64,000 nt of DNA, taken from Aureispira sp. CCB-QB1 (GTDB taxonomy: Bacteria; Bacteroidota; Bacteroidia; Chitinophagales; Saprospiraceae). The stretch is taken from contig CAMBRK010000002.1 in the NCBI GenBank assembly GCA_945870185.1, forward strand, positions 62,001 to 126,000. Reading direction: 5' to 3'. This document shows, one piece after another, positions 45,980 to 55,633 of this stretch. Made by a program: the position numbers and the translations under genes. Positions within the stretch are counted from its first letter, which is position 1. Every line of letters starts with the position of its first letter. The notes below the pieces were generated by a model. The model was not told the DNA's origin. It made no database searches and saw only the letters and a program-made list of their open reading frames with translations.

Positions 45980-46876
45980 ATGAAACACATTTTTACACTT
46001 ATTTTATGTTTTTCAATACTTTTAGTAAATGCTCAAACGATAGATGAGTTAAAGGCAAAAAAAGCTGGTCTTGAAGCAAAGGCAGCTCCTATAGTAGCAG
46101 ATGCTGCAGCAATCAAAGCAGAAATTGATGGTATCAATAAACAGATTGCCACCTTTCCAGGATGGTACAAAGGCGCTTTTGGAACTTTAGGTGCAAATTT
46201 TACAGGTAGAAACGAATGGTTTTCCGCGGGCGATCTTAAAGATTCACGTGCAACAACTATTTTGGGAAGTTTTAATGCTTTCGCAAATAGACTAGATGAC
46301 AAATATTTTTGGAGAAACTCAGGAAGTTTAAATTTAGGCTGGCAAAAATTAAAAACGGGAACAGAGACTGTAGACCCAGACTTTGAGCCAGTTGCAGATG
46401 TATTGAATGTCACTTCGTTGTTTGGTTATAAGCTTTCTTCTAAATTGGCTGCTTCAGCACTTGGAGAATACAGAACATCAGTTATTAGACAATTTAATGA
46501 TCCAGGATACCTTGACCTTGGAGTGGGGCTTACTTATACTCCTATGAAGAATATGATTTTTGTTTTTCATCCTATTAACTATAACTTTGTTTTTGCAAAA
46601 GATGATAGTAAGTTTACACCTTCATTGGGTTGTAAAATCGTATGTGATTACACCACTGAAATCGTTAAAGGTGTAAATTGGCGAACAAATTTGACAGGAT
46701 TTTTATCTTATAAAAATAGTGATCCATCTTTACACAATGGTACTTGGACTAACTGGATTGGTTTCAATCTTTGGAAAGGTATCGGAGTAGGAGCCGAGTT
46801 TGGATTGAGATATTCTGAACAAGAAATTGCGAAAACACAAAATTATTATACTGTTGGTCTTAGTTATAAGCTCTAA
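45980..46876 (+). CDS. DUF3078-like outer-membrane protein
   Basis: A 298-residue exported protein (signal ending near LVNAQ, residue 19). A short Ala/Lys-rich coiled-coil (IDELKAKKAGLEAKAAPIVA) precedes a beta-barrel-like body: GTLGANFTGRNEWFSAGDL, SGSLNLGWQKLKTG, LTGFLSYKNSD and a final YYTVGLSYKL strand. It resembles DUF3078 proteins of Bacteroidota, which are predicted outer-membrane barrels of unknown function. It is followed by a strong stem-loop at 46898-46935. The 32 bp to the MscS-like gene suggest possible co-transcription. Confidence 0.72.
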   Translation: MKHIFTLILCFSILLVNAQTIDELKAKKAGLEAKAAPIVADAAAIKAEIDGINKQIATFPGWYKGAFGTLGANFTGRNEWFSAGDLKDSRATTILGSFNAFANRLDDKYFWRNSGSLNLGWQKLKTGTETVDPDFEPVADVLNVTSLFGYKLSSKLAASALGEYRTSVIRQFNDPGYLDLGVGLTYTPMKNMIFVFHPINYNFVFAKDDSKFTPSLGCKIVCDYTTEIVKGVNWRTNLTGFLSYKNSDPSLHNGTWTNWIGFNLWKGIGVGAEFGLRYSEQEIAKTQNYYTVGLSYKL

Positions 46877-46897
46877 TATCGTAAGGTTGTATAATTA

Positions 46898-46935
46898 AAA
46901 ATGCCTTTGTCAGATCTATTTGACAAAGGCATTTT
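46898..46935 (+). terminator. rho-independent terminator, 15-bp perfect stem
   Basis: AAAATGCCTTTGTCA at 46898-46912 pairs perfectly with 46921-46935 around an 8-base loop. T-rich sequence follows on the plus strand. It ends the barrel gene at 46876; being flanked by A's on the left, it may also stop minus-strand transcripts of tatA. Confidence 0.88.
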
Positions 46936-47048
46936 ATTTTGGAGTAATACTAATACAAAAATCTAAACTGCAAAAATTATATCCAATAGACTTTAAAAAA
47001 CCCATCGGGCAAGATTTAAAGTTTAAATTTCAATTTATTTAGATAAAA

Positions 47049-47243
47049 TTACTTTTTATCCAATTCCTTCATATTCTCTTTAACTTCTGCCTCAATATTA
47101 TTTTTTGCATTGTTAAACTCACGAATTCCACTTCCAAGACCTTTCATCAACTCAGGAATTTTCTTTCCTCCAAAAAATACAAGGATGATCAAACCAATGA
47201 CCATCAATTCTTGCCCGCCTAAACCAAAAACAAGATTAAACAT
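47049..47243 (-). CDS. tatA: TatA/E family twin-arginine translocase subunit
   Basis: A 64-residue protein with one N-terminal transmembrane helix ([15 protein letters not shown]), the characteristic [20 protein letters not shown] hinge and amphipathic helix, and a charged tail. It forms the pore of the twin-arginine translocon that exports folded proteins. The length is typical. tatC is not adjacent, which is common in Bacteroidota. Confidence 0.93.
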   Translation of the reverse strand: MFNLVFGLGGQELMVIGLIILVFFGGKKIPELMKGLGSGIREFNNAKNNIEAEVKENMKELDKK

Positions 47244-47329
47244 GATGATTAATTTTTATGTGCTGCAAAGATACAACTATTATTTATTTATAAGTAAATA
47301 ATCTTTGTCATGTACTCATTTCAGGATGT

Positions 47330-48367
47330 CTATTTTTGTTTGGGTTTGTATTTGGACTTTTCCATGAGTTGTTGGCTGTCGGTAAGATTAATGAGTTGTT
47401 CTAAAGTGGTTTCAGGATATCTCTCCATAAATGCTGTAACTATTTTCCATCCGATATAGTTGGCTGTCCTACCTGGTGCATCATCTGGCATGTCAGGACT
47501 TTGAGGTGATGGGAAGATGTATTTAGCAATCTTGGTGGGATTGGTTTCGAAAAACAATTTTTGATCAAAGAAGAAGGACCACATTTGAAGTTCGTTTTCT
47601 ACGCAAAACTGCATCTGAGCACCCGTGTATTCATGAATGATAGAGTCATGTTTTTCAGGAAGTAGCAACTTTGTAATATACAAGGCTTTACCGTTATGGA
47701 TCATTTGGTCTATTAGTCTGTGTCCCGGAGCTTCGCCTATAAGGTCAGCCACATGGATATCCGCAATTTTTTTAGAGATATGTTCGGCATTCCATGCTCT
47801 GGTAATGTAATCTGAAAAATTGGTATTATCTGGATCAATTTTTTTATAAGGAATATCCGGATAAAGAAACATATCTAAACCTATAGCAATCCCATCTTTT
47901 TTGTCATCATCTTCAAATATAAATATCTGGTAAGCAAAGTCTGATATAAAAGTGTAAATATTGGGTACAGCAAGCTTATCTGGAAAGTAATACAACAAAT
48001 ATTGATACATCTTTTGGATGTCTGATTGAAGAAATTGATCTTGGGTAAATCGCTTTTCAATAATTTTAAGTACATCTCTGGTTAAAGAGTCATTTTTAAA
48101 AGGTTCAAATGCAGTAAATATACTATTATTATCTTCGCTAGTAAGGCCCAAAACCTGAGAAAAATAGATTTTGTAAAATGAAGGATGTTTTTCTTTTAAA
48201 AGTTTTAACTCTTCTACATTTTTTAAATTTTTCAAAGCTTTTTCGGTACGTATAATATTCATATTAGCTTCTATATGGGATACATCAGGAGCTTTATCTT
48301 GTTTGCAACCAAACAAAATTAATACAAGACTCCATATCAAAACTGCTTTTGTAAAATTTAATACCAT
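47330..48367 (-). CDS. gldB: gliding motility lipoprotein GldB
   Basis: A 345-residue lipoprotein (LVLILFGCKQD, Cys at residue 21). It carries GldB signatures: IGLDMFLYPDIPYKKI in the middle, a HRLIDQMIHNGKALY helix and the C-terminal IGWKIVTAFMERYPETTLEQL. GldB is needed for gliding in Flavobacterium and is conserved in non-gliding Bacteroidota, where its role is unclear. The body resembles a helical DUF2268-like fold. sprA, which is needed for gliding adhesin export, lies about 24 kb upstream in the same window. The gene is co-directional with tatA. Confidence 0.9.
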   Translation of the reverse strand: MVLNFTKAVLIWSLVLILFGCKQDKAPDVSHIEANMNIIRTEKALKNLKNVEELKLLKEKHPSFYKIYFSQVLGLTSEDNNSIFTAFEPFKNDSLTRDVLKIIEKRFTQDQFLQSDIQKMYQYLLYYFPDKLAVPNIYTFISDFAYQIFIFEDDDKKDGIAIGLDMFLYPDIPYKKIDPDNTNFSDYITRAWNAEHISKKIADIHVADLIGEAPGHRLIDQMIHNGKALYITKLLLPEKHDSIIHEYTGAQMQFCVENELQMWSFFFDQKLFFETNPTKIAKYIFPSPQSPDMPDDAPGRTANYIGWKIVTAFMERYPETTLEQLINLTDSQQLMEKSKYKPKQK

Positions 48368-48705
48368 GAATTACTTTTTAATGATAACTCTATAACGCAT
48401 GATTTTAGTATTCTGTTTAGAACTGAAAGCATAGTTTTAAAATGAAGTTTATTGATTTTAACACTGTTTGAAAAGTAATGAGCATAACATAAATTTTCAA
48501 ATGAGCTGAAAATATCCACCAAAATACGATAGATTTGCATCTTATAAGTGAAATTTTGTAACAAATGAAATGGATCTGCAAAAAACATTTTACCTTTATA
48601 GGGTAAATGTGGTTTTAAGATCCTGAATTCCTTGATAAGGTAAATAGACACAATTTATAAACTTTAATGCTGGTCGCTTGATTATGACCATATAAAAATG
48701 AACAC
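48368..48705. other. intergenic stretch between gldB and the DUF4837 gene
   Basis: This 338-bp divergent region should hold both promoters. TAGATTTG at 48530-48537 matches a plus-strand -7 element, but it lies about 170 bp from the DUF4837 start. Minus-strand frames here show no protein-like character. No RNA gene was seen. Confidence 0.35.
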
Positions 48706-49806
48706 ATGCAACATTCAATAAATTTATGGTATTCTGCTGTAATCTTACTGCTCTTTACAGCGTGTAGACAGCAAAGTAGTAATAACAATCCTCTAGCGCT
48801 CAAGCCAACAGCTATGGGCAGAATAAATGATGTTGTGATTTTAGCTGACCAAAACATAGATCAAACACCGCTGGGTGATACGATTTTATACTATTTCGAG
48901 GCTCCATATCCTATTTTGACAGCTGATGAACCTATTTTTAATGTAAGATTTATGAGCCCAGAAGACTTATTGGCCAAACCATTAAGGAAAGAGCTCAGAA
49001 CCTTTATTGTGATTGCCGATGTCTCAGACACTACATCATCTACTACAAAAATGCTCAGATCTGACCTAGGAGAAGAAAAGTTTAAAAGAACCACGACCGA
49101 TCCCAAATTTATTACATCTATAGGAAAAGAAAAATGGGCCAAAGATCAGTTGATCATCTATATTTTTGCAAATGGAAAGGAAAAACTATACAAAGCTATT
49201 TCAGACAATTTTGAAGCTGTAGCTAAAAGGATCAATCAGCACGATGAGAAAAATTTAAATGCTACCGTGTATGGTATTCAAAGTGTAAATAAGGTGCTTT
49301 CTAAATTGGCTTTGGATAGTTTTGGTATTCAAATCAAAATTCCAGGACTCTATAATTTAGCTATGCAAAAACCTAATTTCCTATGGTTAAGAATGGATAA
49401 TAAGGAAATCAATCAGAGTATCATCATTAGAAAATTTCCATACAAGGACAACAAGCAGTTTGAGATGGAAAATATCATCAGATTAAGAAATGAATATGGT
49501 AAGGAATTTATAAGAACAGGCCAAGACAGTGCATACATGAGTACCAATGTAATAGATTTACCTACCTTTGAGTATACTTATATGCATAACAATGTTTATA
49601 CTAAAGAAGTGCGTGGTATCTGGGAGACGGTACATGATTTTATGGGTGGACCATTTGTAAGTTATCTGTTGCTCAATGAAGCCGAAGGAGAAGTTGTATT
49701 CATTGATGTATTCGTTTTTGCACCAGGGAAGGATAAAAGGGATTTAGTACAACAGATGGATTGTATTGTTAAAACAGCAACGTTTCCGGGCGTTGTGAAG
49801 AATTAG
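48706..49806 (+). CDS. DUF4837 family lipoprotein
   Basis: A 366-residue lipoprotein (LLFTACRQQ, Cys at residue 20) matching DUF4837. Diagnostic segments are KPTAMGRINDVVILADQ after the signal and a C-terminal half with IKIPGLYNLAMQKPNFLWLR, RTGQDSAYMSTN and VRGIWETVHDFMGGPF. The family is restricted to Bacteroidota and its function is unknown. Being an outer-membrane-type lipoprotein next to gldB, it may belong to the envelope set, but neighbours alone do not prove this. Confidence 0.88.
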   Translation: MQHSINLWYSAVILLLFTACRQQSSNNNPLALKPTAMGRINDVVILADQNIDQTPLGDTILYYFEAPYPILTADEPIFNVRFMSPEDLLAKPLRKELRTFIVIADVSDTTSSTTKMLRSDLGEEKFKRTTTDPKFITSIGKEKWAKDQLIIYIFANGKEKLYKAISDNFEAVAKRINQHDEKNLNATVYGIQSVNKVLSKLALDSFGIQIKIPGLYNLAMQKPNFLWLRMDNKEINQSIIIRKFPYKDNKQFEMENIIRLRNEYGKEFIRTGQDSAYMSTNVIDLPTFEYTYMHNNVYTKEVRGIWETVHDFMGGPFVSYLLLNEAEGEVVFIDVFVFAPGKDKRDLVQQMDCIVKTATFPGVVKN

Positions 49807-49981
49807 GGATTTTTGTGATATTATAAAAAGACAAGCTTGAAACAAATATTGCTTAATAAATTAATAAATTTAAAATATGACAAAAGTATAAAAACAAGAA
49901 GCAAATAGATTTAACCAAGAAGGCCCAAGTCAAAGTACAAATTATCGATATTTTGGTATCAGTGCTTACTAAAAAACATTT

Positions 49982-51121
49982 CTAACCGTTTTTAATGACC
50001 TTCTCTATGATCTCCAAATAGTAAGATTCATATTGCGGTAAAATCTCTAAAATGTCAAATCTCTTGGCTTGAAGGAAAGCATTTTTTCTAAAAATATTGA
50101 GGCTTACTTCATCTTGGAGCAATTCGATACTCTTTTGGGCCATCATTTCAATATCACCTACATTGCACATATAACCCGTGACACCATCGATGTTTACTTC
50201 CGGAAGTCCACCAGCATTGGAAGATATCACAGGTACTTCACACGCCATAGCTTCAAGAGCTGCAAGACCGAAACTTTCGTTTTCAGATGGTAGAATAAAT
50301 AAATCAGCAATAGCTAGTAACTCTTCTACTGCTTCTTGTTTTCCTAAAAATCTGATTTCGTCGCACAAATGCATGGATCTGCAAAGATCTTCCATTTGCT
50401 TTCGCTCAGGTCCATCTCCTATTAAAAGTAATTTAGCATTGACTTCTTTCCTGATCAGTTCAAATACATGAATGACGTCTTGTACTCTTTTGACCTTTCT
50501 GAAATTAGAAATGTGAACTAAAATCTTTTCTCCTTCTGGAGCGATTGCTTTTCTGAAGTGGTCTTTATTCGTCTTGCGAAACCTACTAAAATCTATAAAA
50601 TTATAAATGACTCTGATATCTTTTATAATCTTAAAGGTATCAAGCGTTTCCTTTTTTAATTGTTCTGATACTGCGGTTACACCATCTGATGCATTGATAC
50701 TAAATGCTACTACAGGCGCAAAAGAAGCATCCGTACCTACTAAAGTAATATCTGTACCATGTAATGTAGTGATTACTGGCAATTGAATACCATGAGTTTT
50801 TAAAATCTCTTTGGTCATGAATGCCACAGCGGCATGTGGTATAGCATAATGAACATGAAGGATATCTATCTTTTCGAATCTTACGACATCTACAATTTTA
50901 CTGGCTAAAGCAGTCTCATAAGGTGTATACTCAAAAAGTGGATATTCCATGGCCGTAACCTCATGAAAATAAACATTGGGGTGGAAAGCGGTAAGCCTTA
51001 CAGGTCTTTTGTATGTAATAAAATGTACATCGTGACCCCTATCAGCCAAGCCAAGGCCTAACTCTGTTGCTATGACACCACTACCACCAAAAGTTGGGTA
51101 ACATACGATCCCTATCTTCAT
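49982..51121 (-). CDS. bshA: N-acetyl-alpha-D-glucosaminyl L-malate synthase (bacillithiol)
   Basis: A 379-residue GT4 glycosyltransferase. BshA hallmarks are CYPTFGGSGVIATELG at the start, HFITYKRPVRL, DILHVHYAIPHAAVAFM and TTLHGTDITLVG. The C-terminal domain has SNFRKVKRVQDVI, GDGPERKQME and the E-x7-E block in SENESFGLAALEAMA. It joins UDP-GlcNAc to L-malate, the first step of bacillithiol synthesis, giving a thiol redox buffer. bshB and bshC are not in the window. It is transcribed alone on the minus strand. Confidence 0.93.
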   Translation of the reverse strand: MKIGIVCYPTFGGSGVIATELGLGLADRGHDVHFITYKRPVRLTAFHPNVYFHEVTAMEYPLFEYTPYETALASKIVDVVRFEKIDILHVHYAIPHAAVAFMTKEILKTHGIQLPVITTLHGTDITLVGTDASFAPVVAFSINASDGVTAVSEQLKKETLDTFKIIKDIRVIYNFIDFSRFRKTNKDHFRKAIAPEGEKILVHISNFRKVKRVQDVIHVFELIRKEVNAKLLLIGDGPERKQMEDLCRSMHLCDEIRFLGKQEAVEELLAIADLFILPSENESFGLAALEAMACEVPVISSNAGGLPEVNIDGVTGYMCNVGDIEMMAQKSIELLQDEVSLNIFRKNAFLQAKRFDILEILPQYESYYLEIIEKVIKNG

Positions 51122-51438
51122 TCAAATATAATTCACTATAATAAAAAAGCATAACAATTAATATTCAAAATCGTTGTTTTTATGGATGTGTCTTTTGGTA
51201 AATTTTAATGAGTCACCAGAGATTTCATCTCAATTTATTATTTTTTCGCAACTTCAATACATCAATGTCTGGAGATTAATTTACTGACTAATTATTCATT
51301 TTGTAAATTGAAATATTGGAGAAGGTACCGTTCATATTGTAAACAGAACAAAATAATTACAATTATCTATTGTTGGAGATAAACATTATGTGTAAAAATG
51401 TGATTCATTAAGATATAAAATGTATTGTAAATAGTATT
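51122..51438. other. intergenic stretch between bshA and the TlpA-like gene
   Basis: This 317-bp AT-rich divergent region presumably holds the promoters of both flanking genes. I see no convincing consensus promoter, RNA gene or repeat in it. Confidence 0.4.
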
Positions 51439-51978
51439 ATGAATTTAAATATCTTTAATAAAGTGCTTAATGTAGTTTTAGTCCTCCTCGTATTGGGATA
51501 TGTGATCAATTATTTCTACAGGTTGCCCAAGTATGATAGTGGTGAGATGTCTAAGGATTTTAGCGCGACGTTAGCCGATGGTACTGCATTCAAGCTCTCT
51601 GACATCAAAGGAAAGTATGTTTTGCTTGATTTTTGGGGTTCTTGGTGTGGGCCTTGTAGACAAGAGAACCCATCTTTAGTAGCATTATATAATGAAACCC
51701 GAAACAAATCTTACAAAAGCGCGGGTAGTTTCGAAATCGTAAGTGTGGCTATAGAAACGAAAGAAGCTAATTGGCGCAAAGCAATACTTTCAGACGGCTT
51801 GACCTGGAAATATCAAATAGGTGAAATGGATAGATTTTCAAGCCCTATTGCTACCCTATATGGAGTCAGAGAGATTCCTACAAAATATTTTATAAGTCCT
51901 GAGGGAAGGATTTTGATGGTCAATCCTAAAATAGAAGAGATTTCGGATTTCTTATCAGAGCATGAAGATTTGAATTAA
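51439..51978 (+). CDS. TlpA-like membrane-anchored thioredoxin
   Basis: A 179-residue protein with an N-terminal membrane anchor (VVLVLLVLGYVINYF). The thioredoxin-like domain has the redox motif WGSWCGPCRQENP at about residue 70 and the cis-Pro loop VREIPTKYFISPEGRI. It probably reduces disulfides in the periplasm, for example in cytochrome maturation. The stop codon overlaps the converging gene's stop (TTAA). Confidence 0.88.
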   Translation: MNLNIFNKVLNVVLVLLVLGYVINYFYRLPKYDSGEMSKDFSATLADGTAFKLSDIKGKYVLLDFWGSWCGPCRQENPSLVALYNETRNKSYKSAGSFEIVSVAIETKEANWRKAILSDGLTWKYQIGEMDRFSSPIATLYGVREIPTKYFISPEGRILMVNPKIEEISDFLSEHEDLN

Positions 51979-52214
51979 TCTCTTTCGCTGGATCGAGTTA
52001 AAACATAATAAATCACATAAAACCATCCTAAAACGCCATGAATGATTGCCCACAGGACGGATTTATTTCGCGACCAAGATGCTACTACTGCGATTGCCGA
52101 TCCTATTCCGATACCATTGCTTATCGTAAACTTAACATTGTCAGAACCTAAACCTTGCGAAAATAAAATCTGTGTTAATAGTAGCATAGTAAATGTTAGG
52201 AATAAATTTTTCAT
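51975..52214 (-). CDS. small exported membrane protein, unknown function
   Basis: A 79-residue protein with a signal peptide (MKNLFLTFTMLLLTQILFSQ) followed by two short hydrophobic segments (ISNGIGIGSAIAVVAS and AIIHGVLGWFYVIYYVLT). The second, with its short polar end, resembles small Bacteroidota membrane proteins with a GWFYVIYY motif. It lies three bases from the murQ stop on the same strand and converges on the thioredoxin gene. Function unknown. Confidence 0.6.
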   Translation of the reverse strand: MKNLFLTFTMLLLTQILFSQGLGSDNVKFTISNGIGIGSAIAVVASWSRNKSVLWAIIHGVLGWFYVIYYVLTRSSERD

Positions 52215-52217
52215 ACT

Positions 52218-53033
52218 TTACAATTTGGAATTTTCAAAATTATCTATAGCCAATCTTACGGAACCTTTTTCGGTCAATAATGCTTTGGCATCTTCATAAG
52301 AAAGACCTGTTTTTTCTACTACAATCTTGATGCCTCTGTCTAGTAACTTATCATTGCTGAGTTGCATGTCTACCATCCTATTATCTCTGACTTTACCCAA
52401 TTTTATCATAACCGATGTAGAGATCATGTTGAGCACTAATTTTTGGGCGGTTCCGGACTTCATACGTGTGCTTCCTGTGACATACTCAGGGCCCACGATT
52501 ACTTCTATTGGAAAATCAGCTTCTTTGGATAGGGGAGCATCCGGATTGCATGATATAGAACCGGTGATAATACCCTGAGTTCTTGCTTTTTTCAGGCCAT
52601 TGATTACATAGGGTGTTGTACCTGATGCAGCGATACCAACCAAGACATCCTGATCAGAAATATGGTATGGCGAAAGGTCTTTCCAGGCTTGTTCAGGATC
52701 ATCTTCGGCTTTCTCGACTGAGTTTCTTAGTGCTATATCACCGCCAGCCATCAGCCCGATGACCCAATCTTTGGGTACGCCATATGTAGGTGGGCATTCT
52801 GATGCGTCCAGTACACCAAGGCGACCACTTGTTCCAGCTCCTATATAAAAAAGGCGACCACCATTTTGCATTTTGTCAACAATGGCATCGATAAGGGGAG
52901 CGATGTGATGAATCGAACCTTGTACAGCTAACGCTACTTTCTGATCTTCTGTGTTGATATCTATCAAAAGTTCATGAGTAGATTTCTGCTCTAGGTTGTT
53001 ATATAATGATGGGGATTCAGTGATGCGTTTCAT
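52218..53033 (-). CDS. murQ: N-acetylmuramic acid 6-phosphate etherase
   Basis: A SIS-domain enzyme of about 271 residues. ATG 53033 (MKRITESPSLYNNLEQKST) begins like MurQ; the frame from 53081 adds 16 residues not found in the family. Motifs are GGRLFYIGAGTSGRLGVLDASECPPTYGV, GIAASGTTPYVI and GSTRMKSGTAQKLVLNMIST. It cleaves MurNAc-6-phosphate to GlcNAc-6-phosphate and D-lactate during cell-wall recycling. A sodium:solute symporter gene ends five bases before it, suggesting uptake and recycling of muropeptide sugars. Confidence 0.93.
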   Translation of the reverse strand: MKRITESPSLYNNLEQKSTHELLIDINTEDQKVALAVQGSIHHIAPLIDAIVDKMQNGGRLFYIGAGTSGRLGVLDASECPPTYGVPKDWVIGLMAGGDIALRNSVEKAEDDPEQAWKDLSPYHISDQDVLVGIAASGTTPYVINGLKKARTQGIITGSISCNPDAPLSKEADFPIEVIVGPEYVTGSTRMKSGTAQKLVLNMISTSVMIKLGKVRDNRMVDMQLSNDKLLDRGIKIVVEKTGLSYEDAKALLTEKGSVRLAIDNFENSKL

Positions 53034-53037
53034 GATG

Positions 53038-54561
53038 TTAAATTTTATTGGTTTTTTTAGTAATAAGCCAAAGTCCAGCAAAAGTGAGTAAGCCGTTTAA
53101 TATTAAAATTTCTATCCCTATTTTAAAACCGGAGAAAATGCTTTCCGACAGTTTTGTTAATGATGTGGTGATGGATTCTCCCAGCGCTAATTTTTTGGCA
53201 AACCATTCTGCATTATTGATAAAGTCGATACCAAAAATCAAGATGGGAGACACAAGACATACCCAAATGACCCATTCATCTCTTACTTTTCTAGTGGTAA
53301 ATATTCCGAAAGTAAACATTCCCAGCAGTGGTCCATAAGTATATCCAGCTAGTTTCAGGATGACATCTATGATAGATTTATCATCAATCCATTTGAACCC
53401 AAAGACACAAAGAAGAAATATGAAAGCAAATGTAATGTGCACAGTGAGTCGGGTTTTTTTCTTTTTAGCATCAGAAGATAACGTATCTTTTTGCATACCC
53501 AACATGTCTATACAAAACGATGAAGTCATAGCAGTAAGGGCACCATCTGCACTTGGAAATAAGGCCGATATCAATCCAATGATAAACATGACTCCGATAG
53601 CAGGAGCTAAATATCCTTCCAAGGCAATGGATGGGAATAGATCATCACCCTTCAGGTCAAGATTATTTTGTTTGGCATATAAGAAAAGTAATCCACCCAA
53701 TGTTAGAAACAATATATTGACAAACATTAGTATCGATGCCAATGTCAAAACATTCTTTTGCGAATCTCCCAATGTCTTTACACTTATATTTTTTTGCATC
53801 ATTTCTTGGTCCAATCCCGTCATAGCTATGGTGATGAAAGCACCACCTAAGATTTGTTTAAGGAAAAAACCAGAAGCTTTGATGTCTGTATTGAATATCT
53901 TGGTCAAGCCTTCTGAATGTAATAAGCTGAATGTATCACCGATACCTAAATTCATTTTTGACATTAAAGCAATAATACATACGATCAAGCCGCCCAACAT
54001 GAAAGTTGTCTGTAGTGTATCGGTATAGATGATGGTTTTAACACCTCCTTCAAAAGTGTACAATAATATCAATAATAGCATAACAAATGCCGTAGCAAAA
54101 AACGGAACTCCCATGGCATCGAGAATGAAAATTTGAAGTATGTTGATCACCAAATACATTCGTGCAGTAGCACCAAGTGTACGAGAAATGATGAAAAATA
54201 AAGCTCCTGTTTTGTATGAAACTACACCAAATCGTTCTTCCAAGAAGCGATATATAGAAGTCAAATTCATCTTATAGTAAAGGGGCAATAAGATAAAAGC
54301 TATCGCAAAATATCCTAAAAAGTAGCCAATAACCACTTGGTAGTACCCAAAAGCTCCAACTCCTACGGTACCAGGCACGCTGACAAAAGTGACACCACTC
54401 AGTGAAGTTCCTACCATACCAAATGCAACTAATAACCAGTTAGAACTGCGATTTCCTATGAAAAAGGAGTCATTGTCTGAATTTTTTGAAGTATACCACG
54501 CAACTATGAGGAGCAAAAGGAAATATCCAAAAACAAATCCAAATAATAAATATGGCGACAT
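53038..54561 (-). CDS. sodium:solute symporter (SSS family)
   Basis: A 507-residue membrane protein with about 13 hydrophobic helices, typical of the LeuT-fold SSS family. Segments include LVAFGMVGTSLSGVTFVSVPG, EERFGVVSYKTGALFFIISRTLGA and the sodium-site region GLISALFPSADGALTAMTSSFCID. murQ follows within five bases, so the transported solute may be N-acetylmuramate or a related cell-wall sugar. That is an inference from position. Confidence 0.86.
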   Translation of the reverse strand: MSPYLLFGFVFGYFLLLLIVAWYTSKNSDNDSFFIGNRSSNWLLVAFGMVGTSLSGVTFVSVPGTVGVGAFGYYQVVIGYFLGYFAIAFILLPLYYKMNLTSIYRFLEERFGVVSYKTGALFFIISRTLGATARMYLVINILQIFILDAMGVPFFATAFVMLLLILLYTFEGGVKTIIYTDTLQTTFMLGGLIVCIIALMSKMNLGIGDTFSLLHSEGLTKIFNTDIKASGFFLKQILGGAFITIAMTGLDQEMMQKNISVKTLGDSQKNVLTLASILMFVNILFLTLGGLLFLYAKQNNLDLKGDDLFPSIALEGYLAPAIGVMFIIGLISALFPSADGALTAMTSSFCIDMLGMQKDTLSSDAKKKKTRLTVHITFAFIFLLCVFGFKWIDDKSIIDVILKLAGYTYGPLLGMFTFGIFTTRKVRDEWVIWVCLVSPILIFGIDFINNAEWFAKKLALGESITTSLTKLSESIFSGFKIGIEILILNGLLTFAGLWLITKKTNKI

Positions 54562-54649
54562 AATGATTTTGAGTTGGTTTAAATAAAAATTTAGAATTAC
54601 GAAAGTAATTATTCTCTATTAATTCTGATTAAAAAAACTAAATATTTTT

Positions 54650-55615
54650 TTATTGACCCAATATAATAGCGAAAATCAATGGTGCAACAATAGTGGCATC
54701 GCTTTCGATGATGTATTTAGGAGTATTAATGTCTAGCTTGCCCCAAGTGATCTTTTCATTGGGTACTGCTCCAGAATAGGAACCATAACTCGTGGTACTA
54801 TCACTAATCTGACAGAAATAAGACCAGAAAGGTATGTCGTGCATTTCCATATCTTGATACAACATAGGTACTACACAGATAGGGAAGTCACCTGCGATAC
54901 CACCACCGATCTGGAAGAATCCTACTCCTTTACCGGTACTATTTTTGGGGTACCAATATGCGAGCCACATCATATATTCTATGCCGCTTTTCATGGTAGA
55001 AGCTTTGAGTTGCCCTTTGATACAATATGATGCAAAAATGTTGCCCATCGTGCTATCTTCCCAACCAGGTACTACGATCGGAATATTTTTTTCAGCAGCA
55101 GCAAGCATCCAGCTATCTTTAGGGTCGATCTCATAATATTGCTCAAGGGCGCCGCTATTGAGCATTTGATACATAAATTCATGCGGAAAATACCTTTCGC
55201 CTTTTGCTTCTGCACCACTCCAGATATCCCAAAGATGTTTTTGGAGCCTTCTGAATGCTTCTTCTTCAGGAATGCAAGTATCTGTCACTCTGTTGTAATG
55301 GTTTTCTAAAAGGTCCCATTCATCTTGAGGACTTAAATCTCTGTAGTTCGGTACTCTTTTGTAATGTGAGTGTGCCACCAGATTCATGATATCTTCTTCC
55401 AGATTGGCTCCAGTACAAGAGATAATTTGTACCTTATCTTGTCTGATCATTTCTGCTAGGGATTTGCCCAATTCAGCTGTACTCATGGCACCTGCCAATG
55501 TGACCATCATTTTACCACCTTCATTTAGATGAGTGATATACCCATCTGCTGCATCGATCAGTGCAGCCGCATTGAAGTGCTTATAATGATGTCTTAAAAA
55601 ATCAGTTATTTGCAT
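54650..55615 (-). CDS. deoxyhypusine synthase-like polyamine enzyme
   Basis: A 321-residue protein of the deoxyhypusine synthase family. The NAD/active-site segments are present: MMVTLAGAMSTAELG near residue 38, SCTGANLEED near 66, VVPGWEDSTMGN near 182 and GSYSGAVPNEKITWGKLD near the end. The catalytic lysine of the family corresponds to K293 in WGK. Bacteria lack eIF5A, so bacterial members are thought to make homospermidine or related polyamines from spermidine or putrescine. An arginine decarboxylase gene starts 18 bp upstream in the same operon, which supports a polyamine role. The exact product is unknown. Confidence 0.85.
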   Translation of the reverse strand: MQITDFLRHHYKHFNAAALIDAADGYITHLNEGGKMMVTLAGAMSTAELGKSLAEMIRQDKVQIISCTGANLEEDIMNLVAHSHYKRVPNYRDLSPQDEWDLLENHYNRVTDTCIPEEEAFRRLQKHLWDIWSGAEAKGERYFPHEFMYQMLNSGALEQYYEIDPKDSWMLAAAEKNIPIVVPGWEDSTMGNIFASYCIKGQLKASTMKSGIEYMMWLAYWYPKNSTGKGVGFFQIGGGIAGDFPICVVPMLYQDMEMHDIPFWSYFCQISDSTTSYGSYSGAVPNEKITWGKLDINTPKYIIESDATIVAPLIFAIILGQ

Positions 55616-55633
55616 GATATTTCAAATTTCAAT

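Noticed and set aside
48358-48857. two minus-strand frames (97 and 80 codons) between gldB and the DUF4837 gene
   Set aside because: Neither shows a family pattern or signal peptide, and one overlaps the DUF4837 coding start. The region is better read as divergent promoter space.
51123-51130. -7 element for bshA (TATATTTG on the minus strand)
   Set aside because: It matches the consensus but ends two bases before the bshA ATG, leaving no room for the transcription start upstream of the start codon.
53360-54028. 222-codon plus-strand frame inside the sodium symporter
   Set aside because: It is antisense to a clear 13-helix transporter and has no recognised motif.
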